From: Candidatus Heimdallarchaeota archaeon LC_2 | GTDB taxonomy: Archaea > Asgardarchaeota > Heimdallarchaeia > Heimdallarchaeales > Kariarchaeaceae | Direction: 5' to 3' | Assembly: GCA_001940725.1 (NCBI GenBank) | Contig: MDVR01000034.1 | Span: 1-61,762, forward strand | DNA: 61,762 bases | Shown here: piece after piece, positions 18,358 through 26,930 of the stretch | Numbering within the stretch: the stretch's first letter is position 1 | How the letters are laid out: each line of letters opens with the position of its first letter | Made by a program: the position numbers and the translations under genes | Notes under the pieces: model-generated | Told to the model about the DNA's origin: nothing | What the model saw: the letters and a program-made list of their open reading frames with translations, nothing else | Databases searched by the model: none

Positions 18358-19077
18358 TTAATTCATTGTTTGTCCACAATTCACGCAGAATTTTGCTAAA
18401 TTATCATTTCGTTGTCCACAATTACCACAAAATTTACCCTGCGGGGTTGGTTGTTGAGCAGTTTTAGGATATTGTTTCGATTTATTTGAAATTGGTTGGC
18501 GATCTGTGTTCAGTTGAGGATCTATGTAAGAAGGTGGTTGCCGAGGTTGTTGGTATTGACGTGGTTGTTGGTAATGACGAGGTTGTTGGTATTGCTTTCC
18601 AAATTGGGATTGTTTATACCCAGTAAATTTTTGATATTGGGGGTCTGATTGAGCCTTGAAAGATCCAATACCTGATAGGATGGCACCAATTAACAATAGA
18701 TAATATCCCGTTCCATATTCGAATAATTGTAACCCAAATACATTTTCAGTTGCGGCATTTAAATCGTTTAGTTGAATTGAAATAGCCAACAAAGGGATCA
18801 ACATAATTGCTGAGCTCGTAATACCAAATTTTTTGACACTGCCGTTTAATTTTGCTTTGGTAATTGCAATATAGGTTAAAACAATACTTGAAAATACAAC
18901 CGCTATTTCCAATTCAGTCAATAGATCCCAAATAAGTATTGAATCCACCCCTCCAATAAACTCAATTTGAGGTAATAAAAGTCCGAGTATATAACTTATA
19001 ATTCCACCCCAAAGTAATTTGATTGCAGTAGCATTATTCATCAGACCCCGCGGTTGCTGCTCATATTGCATTGACAT
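18358..19077 (-). CDS. Four-helix membrane protein with Gln-rich linker and zinc ribbon
   Basis: Four hydrophobic segments (about residues 18-38, 47-72, 83-102, 126-142) are followed by a low-complexity linker with QPRHYQQ/QPRQYQQ repeats and a C-terminal zinc ribbon, FCGNCGQ...FCVNCGQTMN (four cysteines as two CxxC). Architecture of this kind is widespread in archaea and usually of unknown role; the ribbon faces the cytosol if the even number of helices is right. Similar CxxC ribbons occur at 33667, 53566 and 28700. It is divergent to the MinD-like gene. Confidence 0.75.
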   Translation of the reverse strand: MSMQYEQQPRGLMNNATAIKLLWGGIISYILGLLLPQIEFIGGVDSILIWDLLTELEIAVVFSSIVLTYIAITKAKLNGSVKKFGITSSAIMLIPLLAISIQLNDLNAATENVFGLQLFEYGTGYYLLLIGAILSGIGSFKAQSDPQYQKFTGYKQSQFGKQYQQPRHYQQPRQYQQPRQPPSYIDPQLNTDRQPISNKSKQYPKTAQQPTPQGKFCGNCGQRNDNLAKFCVNCGQTMN

Positions 19078-19231
19078 ATATTATTTTCTAGATATTTAGG
19101 TATTTTTACAAATGAAAGAAAAATTTTTGATGAAGTCAGAAAAGTTTGATATTATTAGTCAATTATAGAATATATGATGATAGAGGAAAATATAAAGAAA
19201 AAACTCAGTTCCATTTTCATTAAGATCGAGG

Positions 19232-19241
19232 TTTTTATATT
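19232..19241 (+). promoter_or_regulatory. Putative TATA box of MinD-like gene
   Basis: TTTTTATAT(T) lies 30-39 nt before the ATG at 19271, the spacing expected for a near-leaderless archaeal transcript. Confidence 0.45.
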
Positions 19242-19270
19242 AATCATAAATCAAAATCAATTGTTATTAT

Positions 19271-20119
19271 ATGGCTTTCACGATAACTGTTCATAGTTTA
19301 AGGGGGGGAACTGGTAAGACATTGGTTTCTATGAACTTAGCTGCTCATTTAGTAAAATTAGGTAATCGTGTATTTATTATTGATATGGATCTAGGAGCTC
19401 CTAGCTTACAAACTTACGTAAAAACCTTACCAGAAAAAACGATTAATGATTATTTTTCCGATGGTGAATCTCTGGATCGAATATTTTTTGACGCAACTGA
19501 ATTGGCAGGCACTAATATTTCAGGAAAATTATATATGGCACTTGCAAATTTTAAAGGTAGTTTTATTTCTAAATTGGCTGAAACAGACAAACAAAAATCA
19601 ATGGACGAGCTGTATAAATTAATTAATTTAGTTAAAGAAATTTTACCTCGTGATCCTTGGAATGCCGATTTTATTATTCTTGACACATCACCTGGGTTTT
19701 CTAAAGATTCACTTAATTGTGTAGCAGCGGCAGATCACCTAATAATAATGTTGAGATTAGTCAATGCAGATCTTGGTGGAACTGGTGAGATGTTGAAAAC
19801 CTTACATATGGCATTAAAACCAGAAACGTCATTAGTATTGAATCAAGTACCTCAAACCTTTGTGGATGATGATGCGGAAAGCTATACTCGAGAATTAATC
19901 AAGAAGCATATTATAGATCCTGTTGGAAGTGAAAAAATCAAAATTGCCGGATTTATTACCAATGATATTGATGTACTAGATCTTGAAGGAGAATTTGCAA
20001 TGTATTATTTGGAGGGTGTCGAAGCAAAACGCCCGGTACATATAGTTATCAATCCTAATGGGCGACTGTCAAAACACATTGAAGAGATAGCTAGCTATGT
20101 TATCGAATTGAAGGAGTAG
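19271..20119 (+). CDS. MinD/ParA-like P-loop ATPase
   Basis: The deviant Walker A reads LRGGTGKT (10-17): the signature lysine of the KGGxGKT box, which reaches across the ParA/MinD dimer, is replaced by Arg11. IIDMDLGAPSLQ (about 36-47) and the Walker B-like FIILDTSPGFS follow, with a switch-like MLRLVNADLGGTGEM. The length of 282 is usual. MinD/ParA ATPases dimerise on ATP, often on membranes or DNA, and position a cargo. A C-terminal amphipathic helix (RLSKHIEEIASYVIELKE) is present but is not clearly a membrane-targeting sequence. The gene is followed 34 nt later by a longin-winged-helix protein, then by a membrane protein, suggesting one operon. Confidence 0.85.
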   Translation: MAFTITVHSLRGGTGKTLVSMNLAAHLVKLGNRVFIIDMDLGAPSLQTYVKTLPEKTINDYFSDGESLDRIFFDATELAGTNISGKLYMALANFKGSFISKLAETDKQKSMDELYKLINLVKEILPRDPWNADFIILDTSPGFSKDSLNCVAAADHLIIMLRLVNADLGGTGEMLKTLHMALKPETSLVLNQVPQTFVDDDAESYTRELIKKHIIDPVGSEKIKIAGFITNDIDVLDLEGEFAMYYLEGVEAKRPVHIVINPNGRLSKHIEEIASYVIELKE

Positions 20120-20153
20120 ATCAGATATCGCTGAACTGAAAGTAACAGATAAA

Positions 20154-20762
20154 ATGAGAATACATGCAGTATATGTAATAGTAGACGATGGTAGATGTGC
20201 ATATTTCAAGGCATTTTCAGAAATTGCCCCCAGTTCTCATTTAGTATCAGCAATGTTGACTGCTATGCAAGTATTTGTTAAAGAGGTAGTTGGATCAAAT
20301 TTCAGTGAAATAACAGCGGGTCCATTTTCATTTATTAGTGAACAAGCGGGTCCATTTTCAATTGTTGTAGTTGGAACAAAATCGCAAGAAGCCAGTGAAA
20401 AATCAAAATACTTGGTTTTAAGATTTATTAGAAAATATAAAACCATGATAGAAAATTGGAAAGGAGAATTAATTGATTTTGTCGATTTTGATGAGGATGT
20501 TAATGAAGTATTTGGAATGACAGAAGGACTACGAGTGGACCCTAAGATTCCATTAGATGCTATTGCATTATTACAAATTAAGGAAAGTTTGCAACCGATC
20601 GCAAGACGTATTCTAGCCAGGTATGAAATATCTATTGAAGACATGGCGAAAGATCTTGATTTAACATTCATTGTTACTGCAAATTTGTTAAATGAATTAT
20701 TTGAACTGGGTTATATTGGCAGATTCAGACGTGATGATAAAACATTTTACTTCATAAAATAA
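20154..20762 (+). CDS. Longin-like domain fused to winged-helix protein
   Basis: Residues 1-100 have a strand-turn-strand start (IHAVYVIVDDGRCAYFKAFS), an amphipathic helix (LVSAMLTAMQVFVKEVVG), FSFISEQAGPFSIVVVG and a final long helix: the longin/roadblock layout. The same layout is seen at the C-terminus of the TPR protein at 102-1877. Residues ~125-202 read as a winged helix (ISIEDMAKDLDLTFIVTANLLNELFELGYIGRF, ending in a beta hairpin RDDKTFYFIK). Such a protein could link a regulatory surface to DNA or to another protein. Its placement directly after a MinD-like ATPase suggests it is the ATPase's partner (inference). The start is ATG at 20154. Confidence 0.75.
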   Translation: MRIHAVYVIVDDGRCAYFKAFSEIAPSSHLVSAMLTAMQVFVKEVVGSNFSEITAGPFSFISEQAGPFSIVVVGTKSQEASEKSKYLVLRFIRKYKTMIENWKGELIDFVDFDEDVNEVFGMTEGLRVDPKIPLDAIALLQIKESLQPIARRILARYEISIEDMAKDLDLTFIVTANLLNELFELGYIGRFRRDDKTFYFIK

Positions 20763-20775
20763 GGTTGTTGTTTAC

Positions 20776-21390
20776 ATGAAAACAGAGCAAACACATTCAA
20801 ATCCAAAAATTACAGAAGCAATGACCATGATAACGGATTATTTTATTACTTTGCAATTATTAATTTTCATTTTTTGGTTGAAACCATCTTTTTCAAATTT
20901 ACCAAGATTATCTTTTAGTTTGATGTTTTTAGCAACTGCCATTGGTGCATTTGCAGGAGGTACAGCTCATGGTTTTACTGAATATTTAGGTAAGCACCAG
21001 AAACTTACCTGGTCCATTGCTGTTCAGAGTATCGGGATAGCTACTACATTTTTTGAATTAGGAATTATCTTTGAGTATTTTTCAGGAATATTAAGAACTA
21101 CATTAATTCTGATCGTTGTAATACAGCTTTTGGCTTATGAGTATTGGATCTTGAGCAAAGAAGAAATAAAATTTTCTAATGTGATAATTAACTATGGTTC
21201 AACCACAGTAATTGGTTTAGTATACTTAACAATCAAATATATTGATGTTCAGAATACTGAGATTGGTTATTTGATAATTGCTATTGTTATTGGATTTGTG
21301 GCAGCTGGAATTCAACAAAAAGGATTAACGTTACACAAACATTTCAATCACAATGATATTTATCATATAATCCAAATGTTTGGTTTTTAA
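20776..21390 (+). CDS. CREST/ceramidase-like multi-spanning membrane protein
   Basis: Six or seven hydrophobic helices fill the 204 residues. Two His-bearing motifs stand at the ends, GGTAHGF in the second helix region and HKHFNHNDIYHIIQM at the C-terminus. This is the layout of the CREST superfamily (alkaline ceramidase, PAQR, related hydrolases), where His and Asp residues bind zinc for lipid amide hydrolysis. The C-terminal HNDxxH is the best preserved part. It starts 13 nt after the longin-winged-helix gene, so likely shares a transcript. Substrate is unknown. Confidence 0.7.
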   Translation: MKTEQTHSNPKITEAMTMITDYFITLQLLIFIFWLKPSFSNLPRLSFSLMFLATAIGAFAGGTAHGFTEYLGKHQKLTWSIAVQSIGIATTFFELGIIFEYFSGILRTTLILIVVIQLLAYEYWILSKEEIKFSNVIINYGSTTVIGLVYLTIKYIDVQNTEIGYLIIAIVIGFVAAGIQQKGLTLHKHFNHNDIYHIIQMFGF

Positions 21391-21494
21391 TATTTTTACC
21401 TCACAGCTAAAGAATTTTCTGGATAGATGGAACTGATTAAATTCCCAATTCGATGGTTTTAATAAAAATAAATTTATTTGCAGTATGGTAATAA

Positions 21495-21752
21495 ATGAAA
21501 GTAATTTCTGAACATGAGATGTATAATGAGACTGATGAAGAGGAGGAATCACGATCCCCATTTATACGAGTTATTCTGATTATGGTTCTATTCTCACCAT
21601 TATTTAGTAGCGCGTTCATTTTCATAATCTTTGCGGGATATAACAGCAAGATCTATTATGTTATTTTCATGTTCATTATACTGTTACTTTCATATTACAC
21701 AATACAATATTATTTACATTCCATGAAAGCAAAAGAGTTAATCACTTTTTGA
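21495..21752 (+). CDS. Small two-helix membrane protein
   Basis: The 85-residue protein has an acidic N-terminus (ETDEEEESRS) and two hydrophobic helices (VILIMVLFSPLFSSAFIFII and IYYVIFMFIILLLSYYTI). The clear charge asymmetry and ATG start favour a real gene over chance. Function is unknown. It converges with the RHH-like gene. Confidence 0.55.
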   Translation: MKVISEHEMYNETDEEEESRSPFIRVILIMVLFSPLFSSAFIFIIFAGYNSKIYYVIFMFIILLLSYYTIQYYLHSMKAKELITF

Positions 21753-21758
21753 TGATGA

Positions 21759-22409
21759 TTATAGTAAATACACAGGATTAAGTCTATAATAGTAAGGTTC
21801 CTTTGGGTTTTCTGGTTCATCCACTAAAACGATTTTATCCTCAACTGCTCGTTTTAGGGCTCTAGGTTGATTATGAGAAGTATGACCAATTTCCTGATTT
21901 ATCTGATAATGGGTCGCTTCTTTCAATTTAATTAAAGCAAGAATAATTCTTTTCATGGTTTCGTAGGTACTTGATCTAGTAATATTAGATAGGTATTCAT
22001 CAAGTTGCGGAGAAAAAGTAATTGATAAGGCCGACTTATTTGATTGATCATATTGATTGTTGGTCATACCCGGTGAAGTGATCTCAATTTTATCGCGATG
22101 AGGTGTCGCATCTGTTCGCAAAATATTATTATTTTGTTGTTTATTTTTACTCATTGAGATAGGGTTAGTTTGTTGAGGTACAACCAAAAAAGCTTGTGAA
22201 TCAAATAACTTTTTCACCATGGTATGTGTATCTGCAATTAGATTCTCGGATGATGAGTCATTGGTGGCATTATTGTGTAGATTTATCAAATAATCTTTAA
22301 TTGATGTGTTACTTCTTTTTGCCTCAAATTTAATAGCTTCGTGCATTTCAAGGCTTGTAAAGAAGGATATTTGTTTATCCTCTCTTCGATATATTTTCCT
22401 ACGAGACAT
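21759..22409 (-). CDS. Putative DNA-binding protein (RHH-like N-term, winged-helix C-term)
   Basis: Residues 10-45 (KQISFFTSLEMHEAIKFEAK, then SIKDYLINLHNN) have the strand-helix-helix pattern of ribbon-helix-helix repressors. A polar, Asn/Gln/Ser-rich linker of ~70 residues follows. The last ~75 residues (SSTYETMKRIILALIKLKEA, HYQINQEIGHTSHNQPRALKRAVED, YYYRLNPVYLL) look like a winged helix with a final beta wing. It is probably a transcription regulator; targets are unknown. The upstream 420-bp gap may contain its own operator. Confidence 0.6.
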   Translation of the reverse strand: MSRRKIYRREDKQISFFTSLEMHEAIKFEAKRSNTSIKDYLINLHNNATNDSSSENLIADTHTMVKKLFDSQAFLVVPQQTNPISMSKNKQQNNNILRTDATPHRDKIEITSPGMTNNQYDQSNKSALSITFSPQLDEYLSNITRSSTYETMKRIILALIKLKEATHYQINQEIGHTSHNQPRALKRAVEDKIVLVDEPENPKEPYYYRLNPVYLL

Positions 22410-22833
22410 TTTCGCTAATTATAAAATGCAGTGTATAGTTATATATTTATTTATGCAGATAGTTAATTTTGTTATTTTAGGCTATTTAATTCATTCTTTT
22501 CGTCTATTATTGGTTATTGTATATATGATGCATAGAAATATTTGCAGATATGAAGATTAATGTGTAGTGTTTGCATATAAAACAAGATGGTGGTAGCACT
22601 TGAAACTATACAATCCTAACTAATTTGATAATTTCAGTATTAAAGAGACATATAATATGTGGGTAATATCTGGGTTAATACAATTTTTTCCAATTTCAAA
22701 TAATATGAGACAATTAATGTATGTGAGTCAAGTAATTTTTCATGTACTTGCCGAATCACAATTATATCTTGCCTATATACTTTATTTAGCTAATTTTTTA
22801 CGTGAAAATTACTCCTATTATTTGTGATATATT
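22410..22833. other. Intergenic region without recognised features
   Basis: This is AT-rich spacer between two divergent genes (RHH-like leftward, tdh rightward). It should hold both promoters. No convincing frame or hairpin is seen. Confidence 0.4.
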
Positions 22834-23802
22834 ATGACTAATATTCTGATTACTGGTAGTTTGGGGCAAATAGGTGCTGAACTAGTAGACAAGTTTCGCG
22901 AGAAGTATGGTGCTGATCACGTAATTGCTACTGATATTAAACAACAACCACATGATACTCATAGTCAGGGACCATATGAATATCTCAATGTGCTTGATAA
23001 AGACAGGTTTACCGAATTAATTGTAAATTATGAAATTGATTGGTTAGTACATAATGCAAGTGTTCTCTCCGCAACTGGTGAAAGAAATCCTAAACTTGCA
23101 TTGGATGTTAATATTCGTGGATTTGAAAATGCAATAGAACTGGCAAAACAGTATAACTTACGAATACTCTCCCCAAGCTCAATTGCAGCATTCGGACCCA
23201 CAACACCAAAAATTAATACACCTGATTTTACAATCATGAGACCTACTACTATTTATGGTGTGTCTAAAGTATATATTGAGCTATTGGGTGAGTATTATCA
23301 TCAAAAATGGGATGTCGATTTCAGATCACTCCGGTATCCGGGAATAATATCATGGAAATCCCCTCCTGGTGGGGGTACAACTGATTATGCAGTGGAAATA
23401 TTTCATGAAGCATTGAAAAACAAACAGTACACCAGTTTTCTTGATAGGAATACAATCCTCCCAATGATGCATATTGACGATTGTTTGCTGGGTACAGTAC
23501 AACTAATGGAGGCCAATGATGCAATTTTTACTCAGAGGACCTTCAATCTGGCTGCAGTTAGTTTCAGTCCCCAAGAATTGGCAGTTGAGATACAGAAGCA
23601 TATACCTGATTTTGAAATCACTTATGAACCTGATTATCGTCAAGAAATTGCAAAAACATGGCCAGAATCGATAGATGATTCCGAAGCAAGAAAACAATGG
23701 AATTGGCAACATCAATACGATTTGTCAAATCTAGTTATCGATATGTTTCATAATTTGTCTGATAAACTAGGTATACCATTCCAATCCATGGCTACTCATT
23801 GA
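22834..23802 (+). CDS. tdh: L-threonine 3-dehydrogenase, SDR (epimerase-like) type
   Basis: This is an extended short-chain dehydrogenase with Rossmann motif ILITGSLGQIG (residues 4-14), DINW-like VLHNAS region (WLVHNASVLS), the active-site SPSSIAAFGP and YGVSK (YxxxK). The run RSLRYPGIISWKSPPGGGTTDYA is characteristic of SDR-type threonine dehydrogenases, which oxidise L-threonine with NAD+ to 2-amino-3-ketobutyrate. The 322-residue length agrees with that group. No 2-amino-3-ketobutyrate CoA ligase gene is in the window. Confidence 0.9.
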   Translation: MTNILITGSLGQIGAELVDKFREKYGADHVIATDIKQQPHDTHSQGPYEYLNVLDKDRFTELIVNYEIDWLVHNASVLSATGERNPKLALDVNIRGFENAIELAKQYNLRILSPSSIAAFGPTTPKINTPDFTIMRPTTIYGVSKVYIELLGEYYHQKWDVDFRSLRYPGIISWKSPPGGGTTDYAVEIFHEALKNKQYTSFLDRNTILPMMHIDDCLLGTVQLMEANDAIFTQRTFNLAAVSFSPQELAVEIQKHIPDFEITYEPDYRQEIAKTWPESIDDSEARKQWNWQHQYDLSNLVIDMFHNLSDKLGIPFQSMATH

Positions 23803-23844
23803 TTCTGGATATAAGAAAATAAAAAATGAGGAGTTTTTTTTTAC

Positions 23845-25002
23845 TTGGTTGAAGAAATTCTAAATGAAATTCTAAAAGATGTATTACTGAAATTAAACCG
23901 TCTAGATGAGTTCAGATCAGTATATAATTCAACAGACACTCGATTTGATAAATTTGGTAGGTTAAAACATCTTGATATTGGAAGCCTGAATTTAACTAAG
24001 TTGCCTGATAATATATTTGATCCTTATGTAGATCTTGAACGATTATCTCTTCGAATGAATTCTTTAGTCACCTTACCTGAAAATATATTTGATTCCGTTC
24101 CAAATCTAACTCATCTAGATCTTAGTCACAATGGTCTTGTTGATCTATCAGAAAATTTGTTTGAAAAATTACCCCATTTACAATACTTGAAATTACGATC
24201 AAATCAATTAATGGGCCTACCAGTGGATATTTTTTCAGTAAATAATAAATTGATTTCTCTTGATCTGGTAAATAACAATTTATCCGGTTTGGAAGAAAAT
24301 ATATTTCGTAATAATTTGAAATTAGAAGTATTAAATCTGTCTAGAAACAATATATCTCAATTGGCACCAGATATTTTCGATGGTTTAAACTCCCTGGAGG
24401 TATTAGATCTTAAGATCAATAATCTTTCTCAATTACCCCCAAATGTATTCTCTGCATTAACCAATCTTCATCTTCTCTATCTATCCCACAATAGGATCAC
24501 GAAAATAAATGAAGAAATATTTTTAGATCTCTCCTGTATAATGGCTCTTTTTATCAATAATAACCAGTTATCAAATCTACCAGAAAAATTATTTAGCAAA
24601 TTAAATAATCTATATGAATTAAATCTGGATTTCAATTTACTCACTAATATATCGAATAATATTTTCAAAGGATTGGATAAACTGGAGAGACTAGGGTTGA
24701 ATGGCAATCTTATCAACAATCTCAATTCTAATTTGTTAGAACCATTACATAATCTAAGTGTTATCAGATTTAGAGAAATGGAAATAAAACAACTTGACGA
24801 TGATATCTTTAAACATAACAGACAACTACAAGATGTGGCACTGAGTTATAATCCCATAAGTCAATTACCATCTTCACTTTTTCACTTGGAAAAATTAACT
24901 GAATTACAATTAGATAAGACCTCACTTCCCAAAGATCTCAGTGGCTATTATGCCAATCGAGCTCAAGTTTTGGATCTCTTAGAGAAAATAAAACAAAATT
25001 GA
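23845..25002 (+). CDS. Leucine-rich-repeat protein
   Basis: About thirteen repeats of ~24 residues follow a 40-residue helical N-terminus. The repeat pattern is LxxLPxNIFDxLxxLxxLxLxxNxL, for example LPENIFDSVPNLTHLDLSHN. No signal peptide or membrane anchor is present, so this is an intracellular protein-binding solenoid. The NxIF-containing repeat is close to the LRR type seen in eukaryotic-like bacterial and Asgard proteins. The start is TTG at 23845, because no ATG precedes the conserved N-terminus. Its target is unknown. Confidence 0.85.
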   Translation: MVEEILNEILKDVLLKLNRLDEFRSVYNSTDTRFDKFGRLKHLDIGSLNLTKLPDNIFDPYVDLERLSLRMNSLVTLPENIFDSVPNLTHLDLSHNGLVDLSENLFEKLPHLQYLKLRSNQLMGLPVDIFSVNNKLISLDLVNNNLSGLEENIFRNNLKLEVLNLSRNNISQLAPDIFDGLNSLEVLDLKINNLSQLPPNVFSALTNLHLLYLSHNRITKINEEIFLDLSCIMALFINNNQLSNLPEKLFSKLNNLYELNLDFNLLTNISNNIFKGLDKLERLGLNGNLINNLNSNLLEPLHNLSVIRFREMEIKQLDDDIFKHNRQLQDVALSYNPISQLPSSLFHLEKLTELQLDKTSLPKDLSGYYANRAQVLDLLEKIKQN

Positions 25003-25033
25003 AATTAATTAATTATGTTGAAATTAAAAGCTC

Positions 25034-25624
25034 TCATAATTCAATTATTTCTACTTCAGGTAATGTTTGCATTTTTTCACGTGTAAATCTATATGCAGCA
25101 AACTTATCCATATTTCCAGAAACGGCCCTTCTATAATGATATGAGATGAACTGAAAACCAATTTTTTCCCATACCTTTCGAGCAATTTGATTTTCAATGT
25201 GAGACTCTAACCAAATCCCTTCGTATGATGTCCTTTCAAATAAATAACGAATAATTGCCTTGATTACCTTTGTACCCACACCCTTACCAGTAATATCTGG
25301 ACGTAATACAATTCCAAATATCAGATCACTACCTGTGTCAGGCTGTGATACTGAGCATCTTCCTATTAACGATCTCTCTGCATTATCACTTCTGATTGCC
25401 ATCCATGCAACTCGAGGTTTAACCGAATTTTGATACCATCTTTCCTGCAAGGCGATGGTTGTTGCAGTAAAATTAGCCCAACTCAACTTCTTATCCTTAA
25501 ATTTAGGCCATTTTGCCAGGTCTTTTAAATCGTCCATTTGAATATGATTGAATCTATATCCATCACAGCGAGCCTCTGTCTTCTGTAATAAATTGCTAAT
25601 ACTGATGGTATTATTTATATTCAA
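25034..25624 (-). CDS. GNAT-family N-acetyltransferase
   Basis: The acetyl-CoA-binding motif A appears as FGIVLRPDITGKGVGTKVIK (R-x-x-G-x-G pattern shifted to TGKGVGTK), followed by GIWLESHIENQIARKVWEKIGF, the classic motif B with N-x-x-A-x-x-x-W-E-K-x-G-F. This pattern is like RimJ/RimL-type acetyltransferases. It converges with the LRR gene. The acceptor substrate is unknown. Confidence 0.88.
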   Translation of the reverse strand: MNINNTISISNLLQKTEARCDGYRFNHIQMDDLKDLAKWPKFKDKKLSWANFTATTIALQERWYQNSVKPRVAWMAIRSDNAERSLIGRCSVSQPDTGSDLIFGIVLRPDITGKGVGTKVIKAIIRYLFERTSYEGIWLESHIENQIARKVWEKIGFQFISYHYRRAVSGNMDKFAAYRFTREKMQTLPEVEIIEL

Positions 25625-26027
25625 CGTAACCCCTTGTATCTATCTTTCCAACCTGTATATAGGAATGTTTAGATTATATTTGAGAATAATTAGTTTAGCA
25701 TTTGATAAATTAATTGATAAATCATTAATAAATTTGGATAAATCTATTGATAATCATCTAATGAATATTTTCATTGTAATTTGCTTAACTCGATATAATC
25801 CATGTTAAACTATTATTTGATTATCGAATTTGATTTTTGAATTTAATTATTGAATTTAATTATTGAATTTAATAATTAATTAATAATATAAATATAACCT
25901 AATAAATTAAAAAAGGGTGAATATAATTAGTAATCCCTAGATAAAAAAGTGAATTATTACAATAAAGATTACCTAATATATTTTTAAAAAAGAGTTATAT
26001 TAATAAATAATAAAGAGAAATATACTG
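25625..26027. other. Low-complexity AT-rich spacer
   Basis: This is a run of AATTTAATTATTG-like repeats (around 25830-25890) with very few G/C. No gene is seen. It ends at the GC-rich RNA candidate. Confidence 0.5.
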
Positions 26028-26240
26028 ATAGGAAGGGGATATTCTCCGATCAAGAAAAGTAACCACCCTTTCTCACCCACGAGAAAATATGATCGGATAA
26101 TCCGCGAGAAAACCGAGAATTGATTGAGCAATCAATCATGTCCCCCCAGCCAACCCAATCAGCAATCGCTGAAACCCGCATCGGTCTCACAGTTTTTTTT
26201 TTCTGTGAACCTCTTGGATGGTCCCCTTTCCTTTTTTTTA
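26028..26240 (+). ncRNA. Candidate structured ncRNA with closing helix and U-tract
   Basis: A GC-rich island sits in extremely AT-rich DNA. Its ends pair: AGGAAGGGGA (26030-26039) with TCCCCTTTCCT (26222-26232), 10 bp with one bulged U. Directly inside, CCGATCAAGA (26046-26055) pairs with TCTTGGATGG (26212-26221), 9 of 10 positions, two through G-U, which only works on the plus strand. Internal hairpins: UUUCUC/GAGAAA near 26068-26086, AUUGAUU/AAUCAAU near 26118-26137, UCAGC/GCUGA near 26159-26172, and UCACAG/CUGUGA near 26186-26208 with a loop of ten U. T8 at 26232-26239 follows the closing helix as a terminator would. No family is recognised. Confidence 0.65.
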
Positions 26241-26285
26241 GAACATATAAATTTAAATAATTAAAGGTACTTTTCATATCCTCGT

Positions 26286-26858
26286 CTAATTGACATTTTC
26301 TATTATATCAGGTAGAATCCCCATTTTTTGTAAAGCTTGCAGATAGTTGTTAATCTCTTCATCATCTTTTTCAGCAATTATTACTTTTCCCATCTGAATT
26401 AGAGAGGCAAGAAAGCGACCAGTTCCAAAGGATTGAATTAATTTTGTATCCTTTAATATGAAATGATCATAACCCGTATGATTAATTGTTCGCTGATTTA
26501 CGGTATGGAATCTTGAATTAATGTAAACCCACACCTCATTTTCTTCAGCTATTATAGATTGAATTTCATAATTATTTTGGTATTGAGATTTCCATTTTTC
26601 AAACTCAATCTGGGATTGTTTGGTGACATGCATTATATTTTTATTTTCAGCCTCCTTGATTACATCCTTATCCCAACCTAGCAGCTTGAAAAATTCAATA
26701 AATGGATTGATTTTAGTTTTTGTAACTTCTACAATATAAGCTCCTACATCCCCAGAATGAAATTCATTATGGATCAAAGTATTCAATAATTCCCAATTCT
26801 TTGTATTAATGGCTTCATAAAATTGTTTTACTACTTCCTTATTTTTCTCTGCTGTCAA
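26286..26858 (-). CDS. SnoaL/NTF2-like protein
   Basis: The opening KEVVKQFYEAINTKNWELLNTLIHNEFH is the standard SnoaL-like (NTF2-fold) start: a helix, then the sheet residues that line the pocket. Later strands (VWVYINSRFHTVNQR) fit the fold. The 190-residue protein is longer than single-domain SnoaL proteins (about 130) because of a ~40-residue helical tail (DDEEINNYLQALQKMGILPD). The family includes polyketide cyclases and non-enzymatic ligand-binding proteins; no catalytic Asp/His is assigned here. Confidence 0.7.
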   Translation of the reverse strand: MTAEKNKEVVKQFYEAINTKNWELLNTLIHNEFHSGDVGAYIVEVTKTKINPFIEFFKLLGWDKDVIKEAENKNIMHVTKQSQIEFEKWKSQYQNNYEIQSIIAEENEVWVYINSRFHTVNQRTINHTGYDHFILKDTKLIQSFGTGRFLASLIQMGKVIIAEKDDEEINNYLQALQKMGILPDIIENVN

Positions 26859-26930
26859 TGGTTTGTAATTTAAAACAAAGGAAATAAGTTTAATGATAAA
26901 TGTTCGATTTATTTTATTAATAAATTTAGT

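Noticed and set aside
26050..26277. 75-codon minus-strand frame
   Set aside because: It lies across the GC-rich structured RNA candidate, whose G-U pairs favour the opposite strand, and its product looks random.
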